A stretch of 64,000 nt of DNA from Sequoia sempervirens (GCA_007258455.2 VDFB02373365.1:219862162-219926161); one strand, 5' to 3'. Shown: positions 45,438 through 57,250, numbered from the stretch's first letter. The notes: a model not told the origin generated them from the sequence alone. A program made the numbers and translations.

Positions 45438-45787
45438 TTAAGTGTTATTCAAGGAATCCTTGGTAATCTTAAGCTCATGGGTAAGCTTATCAACTTTCTC
45501 TTCTTTCCCTTTTAGCACATCTTAATAAATTTCATCAAACATGAGAAGATGATCTCTATCTGCAAGTAGGTGTAGGTAGTTAGATTTCATTACCACCAAT
45601 GCTTCTCTAGGTGCCTGAAGATCTGCAAGCGAAATTTCTCCATCATGGATCTTATGTGTTCCTAGAGCCCTCCAACAACAATTTCCCATCAACTTCTAAG
45701 TATCATCAAAAAAAATTATGGCTGCAATAATCATGTCTTCATTTACCTTCAATTGCACTACCAAATGATGGGACTCATGGGAACAAA
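45438..45787 (-). pseudogene. Element X upstream coding remnant
   Basis: Minus frame with ALVVMKSNYLHLLADRDHLL and KGKEEKVDKLTHELKITKDS, interrupted by stops. It repeats the motif found in ORF2 (about 45010-44900), so the region holds an internal duplication. Confidence 0.5.
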
Positions 45788-47165
45788 TGTAATGTCCCCA
45801 ATTTTGTGAGCATCAGAGTTCGTAAGAATTAGCCTATTATGCGACCCTCGTAGGCTGATGGGATGGATTGAGGGTCTTATTGGAGCTTGGCTCAGCTTCA
45901 GATTGTCAGTATTTGATCAGTTGGCTTTCGTTCGGGCTCATTCGGGCACTTCTTGCAGAAGTTGCTATTTTTAGCAGTTATTGGCAGTCAGCGTGGGACC
46001 CTTGCTATTTTTAGCAGTATGGATTGTTAGCGTTCGGAATCACTTCAGTGTTCATCAGCTTCAGATAGCTCGTGCATCGGATGAATAATGAGAGAGATAT
46101 TAATATTTAATTGAATTAATTAAATATTAATTAAACGGAGATTATAATATAAAGTTATAATATTTTATTATAACTTAAGTGATTTCAGTGAAGGGGGTCG
46201 CCCATCATCAGAAAGGGGCCAGTTGACGATTATATTTTATTATTAAAATTTAATCGGAGACTATTGAATAATTAAAATAATAAAAGTCGAATTATTTAAA
46301 ATTCCCTATCTTTAAGGAATTCGCACTTTTGAGGAGAATATAGGCTTTGCATTGGAATTCGAGCCATTAGGCATATTGAGTTATTGAAAATTGATCAAGT
46401 TTGGTCTGAGCAAGAAGCTTTAGGGTTTCAGTCTCGAATTCATTGGGGAACGAGCCATCTCCATTGAAAGTCGTTCAGAGGGTGTGAGATATCACCTGAT
46501 CTATTGCCAGTTGAGAGATTTCTTCATCCAGAGGAAATTACAGAGCTTCAGAGATTATTTTATCTTCAGAGTTTTATCAGTGTTTTCATCCAGAGAACAT
46601 ATATCTATCAAGGCGCACCATATTTCAGAGTCTGGACATTAATTTCAAGGGAGCCGTACATTTTGCATTTATTGCTGCTGCTGCAGCCGTACCACCTGAC
46701 AGGCCATACCATTCAGAGGGCCGTACTTCTCACACACAAGGAAACGCCTTCTCTTTTGGTTATCCAGTTTCACTCATCCAGGCGCCTAGACTACTGGACC
46801 ATTTCTTGATTATCAGATGGAGGGATGAAGGTGTAATCATTGCAGCCGTACCATATTCAGCAGATTATTTATTGCTGCAGCAAACCAGGTTTTCATAAAT
46901 ATCACTGCCTTTTTATTTGCATGTATCTGGATCATCATTGTAATCATTGCAGAAGTTTAAATAATAGCCTGGCATCAGTATTTGCTATTGATACTGTAGT
47001 TTTCAGTGTTGATTTATTTTTATTGAATTTATTATCTTTTTCAAGCAAAATCGCAATTTCTTTATTTTATGCAAAAACCACAAAAAACAGTCAAAAAACC
47101 AAAACCTTCAAAAATATCAGAAAAACAGTCAGATTTGAGAAACAGAGGAAACTAGGGTTTCTACA
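45788..47165 (+). mobile_element. Solo LTR S3 (1378 bp), TSD ACAAA
   Basis: TGTAATGTCCCC start, TTTCTACA end, duplication ACAAA (45783-45787 and 47166-47170). Has the CCTCGTAGGCT block, two TGCTA-TTTT-TAGCA dyads (cores 45965, 46005) and four GCCGTAC motifs (46653, 46686, 46720, 46845). Inserted in the internal region of X, opposite orientation. Confidence 0.92.
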
Positions 47166-47170
47166 ACAAA

Positions 47171-47685
47171 CAACTTCATACAAATTTTCTGATTGGTAAT
47201 CAGCACCAGGCTTTCCAAAATCAGCTTCCTCTTAGTCATCCGTTGTGCATAACTTCCAAGAAGATAGATCAGCATCTAGAGGAGATTTATCCATCACCAA
47301 ATCTTTATCATGATTACGTGCTAACACACCTGAATCATCATAAGCATCATCACCCTGATAAAAGGTTGAGTCATCATCATCAGATGATTAGAAAACATGA
47401 TCATGTGTGCTATCAACATGCCAATCATATGCACTAGTGTTATCTGCCTCATCTTTCGTCCCAACTAATAAATGAAGCTCCAACAACTCAGGATGCTCTA
47501 ACACTGTTGTTAGATTCTTTTAATACCCTTCAAAGACTTGCAAAAACTCTGCCATGAGTTCCTGATTTGTCTTCATTTTCCCAAGCCAACAACCTGTTGA
47601 GACTAATATAGATGAGTGTTAGTCACTCAACAAGCAAACTGAAATAACTTCCCACTGATTACCCCTTAGGCTAGCAAGATGCACA
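47171..47685 (-). other. Element X 5' internal region
   Basis: Between the PBS and S3. AT-rich and without a convincing frame; CATCAT-type short repeats near 47330-47390. Confidence 0.5.
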
Positions 47686-47697
47686 GCTATGATACCA
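47686..47697 (-). other. Element X primer binding site
   Basis: Minus TGGTATCATAGC, one mismatch from the initiator tRNA-Met PBS, one base from the LTR end at 47699. Confidence 0.8.
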
Positions 47698-47698
47698 C

Positions 47699-48391
47699 TA
47701 TAAAATCCCTCCAAATTGCACAATGTTTTTACGATTTTCTCAATTTGACATATGGAAACATTTTGTCAAATTAATAGCATACTTTCAGTCTAAGTTATTA
47801 CAAAGGTTATGAAGTTTGAAAATGTCATTCATGAAATGCAAAAACACCACTCCATGCATTGCACTATTCCACCTTATATATATTTATTCAATGCATTAAA
47901 ATGATACATATAATCATTCACAACAATACTTTTGTTTAACAAGATTATTTGCACACTTATATCAGATATTCAAAGTACAATCCAATAACAAACTACCATT
48001 TCCCAGTCGCCTAAGTAAACTACAGACCCTTAGGAAGCACCACGCCTTCTTCAAGGTAACCACGGCTGAGGAAGAGGAATGGCGACCAATAAAATAGGCG
48101 TCCACCTACAAGTAGTCACACCAACAGAAAATAACATGACTAGCACAAAACCCGCAATACCAAGAAAGGCAGCAATGGTGGTCATGAAGACTTGCAACTA
48201 CAGGCCAATGCCTCTGAATATAACCCACAGCTCACAGACAGCTGAAGCGCCACCAAGGAAATAGATTAAAGGTTGTGTAGGAATGAAAACCAATCGTAGA
48301 AGTCACACGCCAGTCCAAAATGGCAACTGAGACACTCATTCATCATATATTCACCCTCCCATACATGTCATCCAAATTTCAGTGAGTGCAC
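47699..48391 (-). mobile_element. Element X 5' LTR, distal part
   Basis: Inner end reads TATAAAATCCC on plus (TG mutated to TA). The last five bases TGCAC (48387-48391) are the copia target duplication. The LTR resumes at 56095. Confidence 0.85.
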
Positions 48392-50884
48392 TGTAAATTT
48401 TAATGATCAGATTGTATGCACAGAAATTAATTCAAATCAGACACAATAACACAGCAGATACCCTGGCAAAACCCTCCTCTTGAGGGAGAAAAACCCAGCA
48501 ACAATATATCACTTATATATATTATTGTCACAAGAATGATCTTCTTACAAGAGGCCAAAATTCAGGCCCAAATATAGGCACCAATAGATGATGCAACACA
48601 GCAATACAAGATAGCAATTCGCTGATCAACTTACAGCCTTCAATGATACCAAACTGAACCTTTAATAAACTTCAATCTGCCTTGTACAGATTCGCGCCAA
48701 GTAGAAGTAATACAATAAACAAAATCGATGATCAAATGGAATGTAATGGAGGCGTATTTATACAAAACAATAGAGGAGACGTGACTCTCCAAATACAACA
48801 AGTCGGCCTCATACAAGATGATGTCTTTTGGAGAATCGCGCCTCTTGTGACAAGGTCGGCCTTGTTACCAAAAATCGTGCCTCTTCATTTGGTAATTATT
48901 GCTTAATCAAATAGAAGTGACTCTTAGAAGAAATCTGTAATGTCCCCTTCTCAAACCTGATCGATCATGTGACCGTTGGCCTTTTTCTGGAAACCCGAAG
49001 GCTAGTCGGAAGGTAAAATTAGGGTTTCCTATTTTTGAGGAGGTCATTGCTCAGAGATGGTGGATTCAATGGCGGATTCTTTCTGGGTTTTCAGAGAGCT
49101 TCGCAATGGTATGTTCATCTCGGCATTCAGAGCACTTTCTGGAATTTACTATTTTTAGTAAATTCTATTTTTAGCAGCTTTCCAGTTGAGTTCAGCTCGG
49201 TTGACTTCCTGCTTCAGTTTGGTCAGATGTTTTGCTCAGTATTGGCTTCAGGGCACCTTCGGAAGGATAAGTTAAGTCATTTAATTAAAAAGTCACGTTT
49301 TAATTATTATATTTTAACGTTGACCCTTGGCATAGATTTAATGACTTAATGTTGTTTTAAAAAGGTGGTCTTTTGAGGGTGGCGCCCTCATTAAGGAATA
49401 TTTTGATTATTACTAAGTCAAAGCAAGCTTATGTTGGGCGCATTTATCAAAGCATGGCATTTAATTAAAATATCACATATTGAACCTTGAAGGAGAAAGT
49501 ACGCCATCTTTGAGGATTAGGGTTTTGGCTTGGAAGAGTTTTTAGGGTTGAGTGAAGTCAACTGGAAAATTATAAAAGGAAGGCCTTGAGCTTCATTTCA
49601 GGATCTTTGGTCGACTATACTGTTATGCTGCCGGATTGGCTCTGGGACTGCTTCGAGGAATGAAGGCCTCCTAGCTTGGGCATCGCTTCGTGTTTGAAAG
49701 ACAACATCTAGTGGTGATTCATTGTATTGTGAGTTGCATTTAAGTTTGTGCATTGTATTTCAGCTTATTGCAAACTTAGATTAGATTTGGCATATTAGTG
49801 GTTTCAGCATCTTGCATTGTTGTAGACAGCAGATTCATGTTTTTAGTCATAATTCAAAAAAGACAAAAATATTGCATTTGGGTATTAGCCCATTCTCTTT
49901 GTCTAGGAAGGGCGCTTCAATAGTTCAAGTTTCAGATTTTTTTGTGATGTATTGAATTTTTAAATAGAGGTCGAACTTCCCAGCTTGGCCGTACCTCTTG
50001 AAACTGCATTGGAGTCCGTGCAAATTAAATTAGAGTCATTTTGATCAGTCTTAGTGTCTTGTGTTGGTCGCCTATGTCTTAAGAGAGTAATGCATTTTAT
50101 TTCGCATCAATCGGATAACATCTGAGAAAGTTATGAACAATTCATTAAGGTTGTAAGCTGCTGGTTATATGTTAAAAGTGCAGATCTGATTATGACAGTT
50201 CAGAAATCTGCATTTTCTGATTTGTATTTGGCATTGTGGTTTACTTAGAGCTTGTAGCAGATATACTGTTGAATACTCCATCTGGAAAGACTTTGATATA
50301 TTGACATTGCAGGCAATTATTATATTTTGTAAACTGGCAGTAGTACTGACCAGTATTCTTTAATTTTGCTTTGTCATTATTTGTAATACTCGTTCTTGCT
50401 TTCAGTACTAGTTTGAAATAGTGATAACTCCGCCCTATGGTAGCTACTTCCCATTCTGGGTGAGCAAGCACATTCTGGGTGTTGAGTAGTTTCCAGCTTT
50501 CAGCATTTCATTTCAAGCTTTGCTTTCTGTAATCACTCCGTCATATGGTCGCCCCTCACTCCGCATTGGATTGGGTAGCACATACTTGACGTTGAGTTCC
50601 CTTTCAAGCATTTAGAGTAGAAGACCCTCTGACCAATGCTCGCCATCATCGGCGCCATTCTGGTTAGAGTTGCTTTCTTGCACGTTTGGTTTTCTCCTCT
50701 AACCTTAACGGGTGCACTACTTTGTAATTTGTAAATTGAAAAACGAAAAAATTTGGCTCGGAATATTTCAAAATCGCGCCTCTTTCATACTTAATAAATT
50801 AAATAGCATGTGGCTATCATTTAATTTATTATCCATATGAAGATCGCTGGAAGATTATTCCAGATGCTGCAAGTATCATTAACA
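48392..50884 (-). repeat. Copia 3' LTR, split by S4
   Basis: Segments 48392-48935 and 50776-50884. Minus TATAAATA at 48755-48762 is the likely TATA box; the 5' LTR has TATATATA (55800-55807). Confidence 0.92.
48936..50770 (+). mobile_element. Solo LTR S4 (1835 bp), TSD AAATC
   Basis: TGTAATGTCCCC start, ATATTTCA end, duplication AAATC (48931-48935 and 50771-50775). The other copia LTR shows the uninterrupted site (AAATCGTGCC at 55978). Holds a CTATTTTTAG dyad with 9-bp arms (49143-49164) and a second site at 49165. It inserted after the young copia element and has already lost its partner LTR. Confidence 0.95.
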
Positions 50885-51726
50885 CTCCCTCTCAGCTAGG
50901 GAGTACACTTCCAGCTACACAAGACATATCACCTCAACGTGATGTCTATCACTATGGCTACAACCATAAGTGAACAAGAAGAATATCACCTCATCGTGAT
51001 ATTGGATATCGCGTCAACACGATATCAACCATAATAGCTACAACCATACTATGGGATGTACAAGTGTTCATCACTTGCGTGATGTTGTCACCTCAACGTG
51101 ACTTTCACCATGACTCTCTCAGAGGGTGAAACACAAGTACAACATATGTCATGGAGTCACACACATGACATCCACCATGACTCAACTGGAAAGAAGGGCT
51201 TTCACCTCAAATCTCAAAAGAAATGCATTAACAAGGGCTTGCACCTCAAATTCCTCGTCTCAGGAAAATGCATTAACAAGGGATTTCACCTCGAACTTCT
51301 CTCACAGAGAAGAACTCATTAAACAAGGCTCACTGATACTAAGACTCTTTCTCAAGGCTGGATTCTCCACCATACCAAGCTTATCTCGAAAGTACACAAA
51401 CTTTATCTGGAGAGAGGCTTGGTGAGAATGTCTATCGTCTGCTCATCAGTCGTATACCTCAACTGTATAGCCTTCCTAGCACCATATCTCTAATATAGTG
51501 GTACTTGATCTCAACGTGCTTGGTTTTGTCATGGAACACAGGATTGACAGAAAGCTTCACACAACTCTGATTATCACAATGAATGATAGTAGGCTCCATT
51601 GATTGTCCAAACAATCCTGCAAGGAGCTTACGAAGCTACACTGCTTCCCGAGTTGCCATACAAGCCGCAATATACTCTGCCTCTAATATACTCAATGCTA
51701 GATGACTCTCCTGCTGCACAAGGAAA

Positions 51727-52232
51727 TCATAGCAGAACCCAAACTGAAGCAACAACCAGAGGTGCTCTTCCGATCTGAAACACACCCTGCCCAATCGAAT
51801 CTGTATAGCCATGTAACTCCAAGTCTACATCTGAAGAATACCTCAACCCATATCCAACTGTGCCTCGCAAGTATCTCAGGATATGTTTAGCTGCAACAAG
51901 ATGTATCTGTCTCGGATCACACATAAACTGGCTAAGTGCACTCACTGCATAACAAATGTCAGGTCTAGTGTTAACTAGATACATCAAAGATCCAATTAGC
52001 TGTCGTACAATGTAGGATCCACCAAGTCTGAATTAGCTGCAACCTCCTTCAACTTATGTAAGTTGGTCTCCATAGGTGTGGACATGGATTTGCAATCCAT
52101 CATACCAAATCTCTTAAGTATATCAATGGTGTACTTCCCTTGACTTAGAATCATCTCATCCGGTTTCTGCCAGACTTCTAGGCCCAAGGCGTAATGCATG
52201 AGCCCAAGGTCCTTCATCTCAAATTCGGTCAA
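51727..52232 (-). pseudogene. Copia RT C-terminus and RNase H
   Basis: MTEFEMKDLGLMHYALGLEV and SQGKYTIDILKRFGM belong to the RT thumb; after a one-base frameshift near 52000 the RNase H follows ([43 protein letters not shown]). The frame then decays. A separate frame change at 52232 divides it from the RT core. Confidence 0.88.
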
Positions 52233-53425
52233 CTCCTTCTTACACTCAAGAATCGGTGATCTTCTCCAGTAAGGATCAAATCATCAACATATAAAACCAA
52301 AATTAATGCTTCACCATTGATTACCTTGAAGTAGAGATTTGAATCAGCATCATTCTTCAAGAAACCCAAACTTGACACGTAACGATCAATCCTTTCGTAC
52401 CAAGTGCGAGGAGCCTGCTTAAGACCATACAAGGCCTTCTTCAACTTGCAAACATGTGACTCCTTCCCATGAACCTCAAATCCATCAGGTTGCTCTATAT
52501 AAACCTCTTCCTCAATCACTCCATTGAGAAAGGTTGTCTTCACGTCCATTTGGAGAATCTTCCATCCTCTAGATGCAGCAATAGCAATCATGGTTTTGAC
52601 AAAAGTGTAGTGAGCAACAGGAGCAAATGTTTCTTCATAATCAACTCCCTCTTTCTGAGAAAACCCACGAGCCACAAATCTTGCTTTGTACTTCTCAATG
52701 CTCCCATCTGCAGCATGCTTAATCTTGAATAGCCATTTAGAAGATACCACAGACTTGTCGTCGGCTCTAGGAACAACGTCCCAAACATCATTCTTAAGAA
52801 TTGACTGATACTCTTCTGACATAGCATCTTTCCAAACCTTATGACTAGATGCTTCCTCAACACAGGTAGGCTCAGATTCTATAATTTGACTCATTAAGGC
52901 AACATAACTCGAGAACTTATGTGGCCTTTTGCTTTCTCTGAATGTGCCTCTAGGAGCTGCAAAAATTTCAGCTTCTTGCATAGTACGCCTGGCCCACAGA
53001 GGTCTTTTTCTCCCAATAACAATGTCAGTAGGCCCATCAGTAGGTTCCAAGGGTTCAGCAGGATCAATATCTTCTTTTGGTTCTGATGACTCCTTCTGAA
53101 TCTCAGGAGTATGGTCAACTTCCATATCCTGAGGAGACTCTTCATTATCGATCTCCATATGAATGCCCCTGGATCTCTTGAATGCAACATCTTCCTCGAA
53201 TGTGACATCCCTACTGATCTCGATCAACCTCTGTCCTGGAATGTATATTTTGTAGGCTTTTGATGTCTCACTGTAGCCCACAAATATTCCCTTCTTGCCA
53301 GAAGGCTCCAACTTATTTCTCTTTTCCTTTGGAACATGAACATAGACAGGACATCCAAAGATCCTCAAATGACTGACTTCAGGCTTCTTTCCTGTAAAGG
53401 CTTCCTCCGGAGTCATATTCTCCAA
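52229..53425 (-). pseudogene. Copia integrase C-terminus and reverse transcriptase
   Basis: Begins MTPEEAFTGKKPEVSHLRIF (GKKP motif of copia integrase), passes the IFVGYSETSKAYKIY block and reaches RT: WDVVPRADDKSVVSSKWLFK, YKARFVARGFSQKEGVDYEE, WKILQMDVKTTFLNGVIEEE, KKALYGLKQAPRTWY and LYVDDLILTGEDH with the catalytic Asp pair. DVKTTFLNG has Thr for the usual Ala. The frame is intact for 398 codons. Confidence 0.95.
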
Positions 53426-53446
53426 GATCTTATGAGGACTTATGTT

Positions 53447-55408
53447 CTAAACATATACAGTCGTCCTGGAAGCTTCTACCCATAAGAAGGTTTGCAAATC
53501 TTGATCATGGATCATGGCCTTCGCTGCTTCCACGATTGTCTTGTTCTTTCTTTCCGCAACACCATTTTGTTGAGGATTATAGGGAACACAGAACTCCCTC
53601 TTAATCCCTGCATCAATACAAAAATTCTGAAAACTGCCAGAGGTGTATTCTCCACCATTATCAGATCTAAGGACCTTAATTCTTTTACCAAAAAGATTTT
53701 CTACCAAGGCTTTAAATTCCTCAAACCTATCTAACACTTCCTCAGACTCTTTAGTTTTCAAAAAATAAATCCAAGTCTTCCTAGAGTGGTCATCAATAAA
53801 AAGAACATAATACAAGAATCCACTCGAAGACGAAACAGACATAGGACCACATAAATCATAATGAATAAGGTCTAAAATACACTTAGATCTATTTTCTCTA
53901 CTATGAAAAGGGGCTTTTATATTCTTACCCAAAGCGCAGCCCTTGCAAGTACCTTCGTGCTCCTGGTTGAACTTAGGAAGACCCAACACCATCTTCTCCA
54001 TGATAGGTAAGGCTCGGAAGTGTAGGTGAGCCAATCTCAGATGCCAAAGATCACAGAGACTTGAAGAACCATGAACCAAAGCTTGTAGAGGTCGAGTGCA
54101 GACCTTGTAAAGACTTTCATGTCTAACTCCAATTACTTGAACATCCTTGAAGCTAGAGTTCTCCATCCACACTAGAACTTTTCCTTTGGAGAAGGCAACT
54201 TGATATCCTTTATTTTCCAAGGCTGAAATAGAAATAAGATTGCGCTTGATTCCAGGAACATAAAGAACATTATTCAACTGAAGTGTGATGCCAGAATCCA
54301 AATGAAGTGTAGAGGTCCCAATTCCTTTCACAGAGTAGCTAGCATCATCTCCAATGATGACTTGCTCAGAAGACTCCTTCTCCACCAAACTTGATAAGTA
54401 CTCCTTAAAACCAGTGATGTGTCGTGAAGCACCACTGTCGATCAGCCAAGTGTTGGTGTCGGTAGGTACACTGCTTGCCAATGCCAAGTAGAACAAATAT
54501 TCGCTTGAATCCTTTTGCGGAGAAGCATCATCAACATCCGCAACGGTAACTTGTTGCTTAGGTCTAGTTGGACAATGCTTAGCGAAGTGCCCAAACTTAT
54601 CACATTGAAAACATTGAATCTTGGACATGTCCCTCTTCTTCTTAAATTGAGGTGCATCATCATTTCCCTTGTCTTGATTCCTCTTGAAGAATCCTTTCCT
54701 TCCATCTTTTCCTTTCTTCTTTGAAGCATGGGAGGCAAGAACATGAATGTCTTCATTCTTTGAACTTTGACCAACCCCTCTTGCCAACAACCTAGATTCC
54801 TCTTGAATGCAATCTGATCTTAGGCGATCAAACTTAGGCAATTTTGATCTTGCACTGATTCCCTGAACGTAAGATTCCCAAGACAAAGCTAGACCATTGA
54901 GAGCGAGCATTGTCAAGTCTTTGTCATCAACCATATGCCCTATTGTTGAGAGTTGATCTCTCAAATCTGCAATCCTCATAAAGTATGCAATCACTAATTC
55001 ACCTTTCGCCATCTTCACATGATGTAGTTGTTGCTTCAGTGCAAGTGCTCGGCTGGTATTGTTGATTTCGTACATCTCTTCCAATGTTTTGAACATGTCT
55101 CTCGCTGTCTTCAACTTAGAGACGATAGGAACAATATGATCCTTGACGGAATCAACCAATATCTTCATTGCTTTAATATCTTTCTTCACCCACTGTAACT
55201 TCTCTTCTTCCTCCTCAGGTTCGGGAACGCTAGACTCCACGAAGTCACCCAAGTCATTTTCACACAAGGTAAGCATGATCCTAAATCTCCATGATGTGAA
55301 GTTAGATGCTCCCTCGAGCCTATCCTCAATCTTCAAACCGTTCACCATCTTGACTAAAGTAGATCGATGAACAAATAGGGTATTGCTGATTAGGAATAAT
55401 CTGATCAC
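53447..55408 (-). pseudogene. Copia gag, protease and integrase core
   Basis: The likely start is the Met at 55348 (MVNGLKIEDRLEG) rather than 55408. Gag UBN2-like region (SNFTSWRFRIMLTLCENDLG, ALALKQQLHHVKMAKGE), zinc knuckle CFQCDKFGHFAKHC, protease TWLIDSGASRHITG, pre-integrase HLRLAHLHFRALP...CKGCALG, core DLIHYDLCGPM, FIDDHSRKTWIYFL, LRSDNGGEYTS and YNPQQNGVAERKN. All three catalytic residues are present. One TAG just before 53425 separates it from the RT frame. Few lesions, in line with its young LTRs. Confidence 0.93.
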
Positions 55409-55436
55409 GATCCTCTCAAACCCGCTCTGAGTGCAC

Positions 55437-56089
55437 TGTAAATTTTAATGATCAGATTGTATGCACAGAAATTAATTCAAATCAGACACAATAACACAGC
55501 AGATACCCTGGCAAAACCCTCCTCTTGAGGGAGAAAAACCCAGCAACAATATATCACTTATATATATTATTGTCACAAGAATGATCTTCTTACAAGAGGC
55601 CAAAATTCAGGCCCAAATATAGGCACCAATAGATGATGCAACACAGCAATACAAGATAGCAATTCGCTGATCAACTTACAGCCTTCAATGATACCAAACT
55701 GAACCTTTAATAAACTTCAATCTGCCTTGTACAGATTCGCGACAAGTAGAAGTAATACAATAAACAAAATCGATGATCAAATGGAATGTAATGGAGGCGT
55801 ATATATACAAAACAATAGAGGAGACGTGACTCTCCAAATACAACAAGTCGGCCTCATACAAGATGATGTCTTTTGGAGAATCGCGCCTCTTGTGACAAGG
55901 TCGGCCTTGTTACCAAAAATCGTGCCTCTTCATTTGGTAATTATTGCTTAATCAAATAGAAGTGACTCTTAGAAGAAATCGTGCCTCTTTCATACTTAAT
56001 AAATTAAATAGCATGTGGCTATCATTTAATTTATTATCCATATGAAGATCGCTGGAAGATTATTCCAGATGCTGCAAGTATCATTAACA
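55437..56089 (-). repeat. Copia 5' LTR (653 bp)
   Basis: Minus starts TGTTAATGATAC and ends AAATTTACA. The adjacent PBS position reads GTGCACTCAGAGC instead of the expected tgGTATCAGAGC form. Confidence 0.93.
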
Positions 56090-56094
56090 TGCAC

Positions 56095-56812
56095 GAGGTT
56101 AAAGGAGCTTCAAAACCATCAACCAGCTTCAGTATGCAACGTATAAACTTGACAGGGATAAATACCATCGACCAGCAATATATATTCAACTTATGCCAAT
56201 CACCCAATGTGAAATCAACATGAAATGTCAAACACCCAAATTAAGTATGGAGATTAATGCATTCGCTTAGCCATATGATGGAACCAATATAAATCAATTT
56301 GCATAACTGATATTCCCAAACCTCCAACCTAAGCAACAGATATTAATCGATTACCCTCAAATTTGTCTCCGCAAGAGACTCACAAATTTGAAACCACTGC
56401 GTTATCATGCAAGTACAAATCCTGAATGAATCCGCCTGAATCAAGCTAGGGTGGAATCTTTCACCACCAAAACTAGATACCCATAGGAATTCCCACCTCG
56501 GGTTTTAGACTCCGAAGAGCTCCACAAAGTAATAACAATCTAGCCTCATGAAGAAATGAGCTCACATCCCTTTTTATAACCATCCAGGAATCCCATTTTA
56601 AATTTCCCGCCAAAACGCATTAGCAGTTTATTATAAAGTGACTTTATAAAATATCTTTTAAATATTTCCTACTTGTCACTTTATAATAACCCTATAATCT
56701 AATTATTTAATATTACCTTTTAAAATATACTTTTTTCCAGACAATATTAAATAATTAAAATAATTGAATAAATTATTGTCAGTTTGGCAAGCCAGAAAAC
56801 AAGGACATTACA
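56095..56812 (-). mobile_element. Element X 5' LTR, proximal part
   Basis: Minus starts TGTAATGTCCTTG at 56812 and aligns with 43539-44248. AAAGG occurs once at 56101-56105: the empty site for the G2 insertion. Confidence 0.88.
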
Positions 56813-56817
56813 AACAG

Positions 56818-57250
56818 AGGGAGCAGTATTCTAATTTCTCAAGAACCAGAGGGTCTTTCTGCAAGATCCCAAGAGAGATATCAATTTGATTCCTCTATCT
56901 AAACATTTTATGTGATTTTCGCATTGATTTTTTATTTTGATATTACAATATAATAATAATATAATATACTTATAATATATTAATATAATATAATTATTAT
57001 ATTAATATATAATAATATATACTAATATAATATAATTATAATAATTATAATATTTTAATATTATATAATTATTATATTATTGTATTATAATTATATTATT
57101 CTAATATAACAATATATTTTTTTTCTAAATCCGATTTTTCCCAATTTCTTCAAATAATCTTATACTTTTGATTTGTTGATTCTTTTCCCAAACGCTCTTT
57201 TCTGTTATTTTTACCATAATTTTGGTTTTGCTAGTAACAGAAGCAAAATT
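56818..57250. other. AT-rich intron DNA
   Basis: An almost pure A/T block of TAATAT-type repeats spans about 56940-57115. No gene. Confidence 0.8.

Larger units (their letters stand above)
48392..56089 (-). mobile_element. Copia element, TSD TGCAC, with nested S4
   Basis: LTRs 48392-50884 (3', interrupted by S4) and 55437-56089 (5'). Each is 653 bp without the insertion, and the two differ at only about three positions by eye, so the insertion is young. Flanks TGCAC at 48387-48391 and 56090-56094. The original length without S4 is 5858 bp. Domain order gag, protease, integrase, RT, RNase H is Ty1/copia. PPT at 50885-50893 (minus GAGAGGGAG). Sense orientation relative to ALY. Confidence 0.95.
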
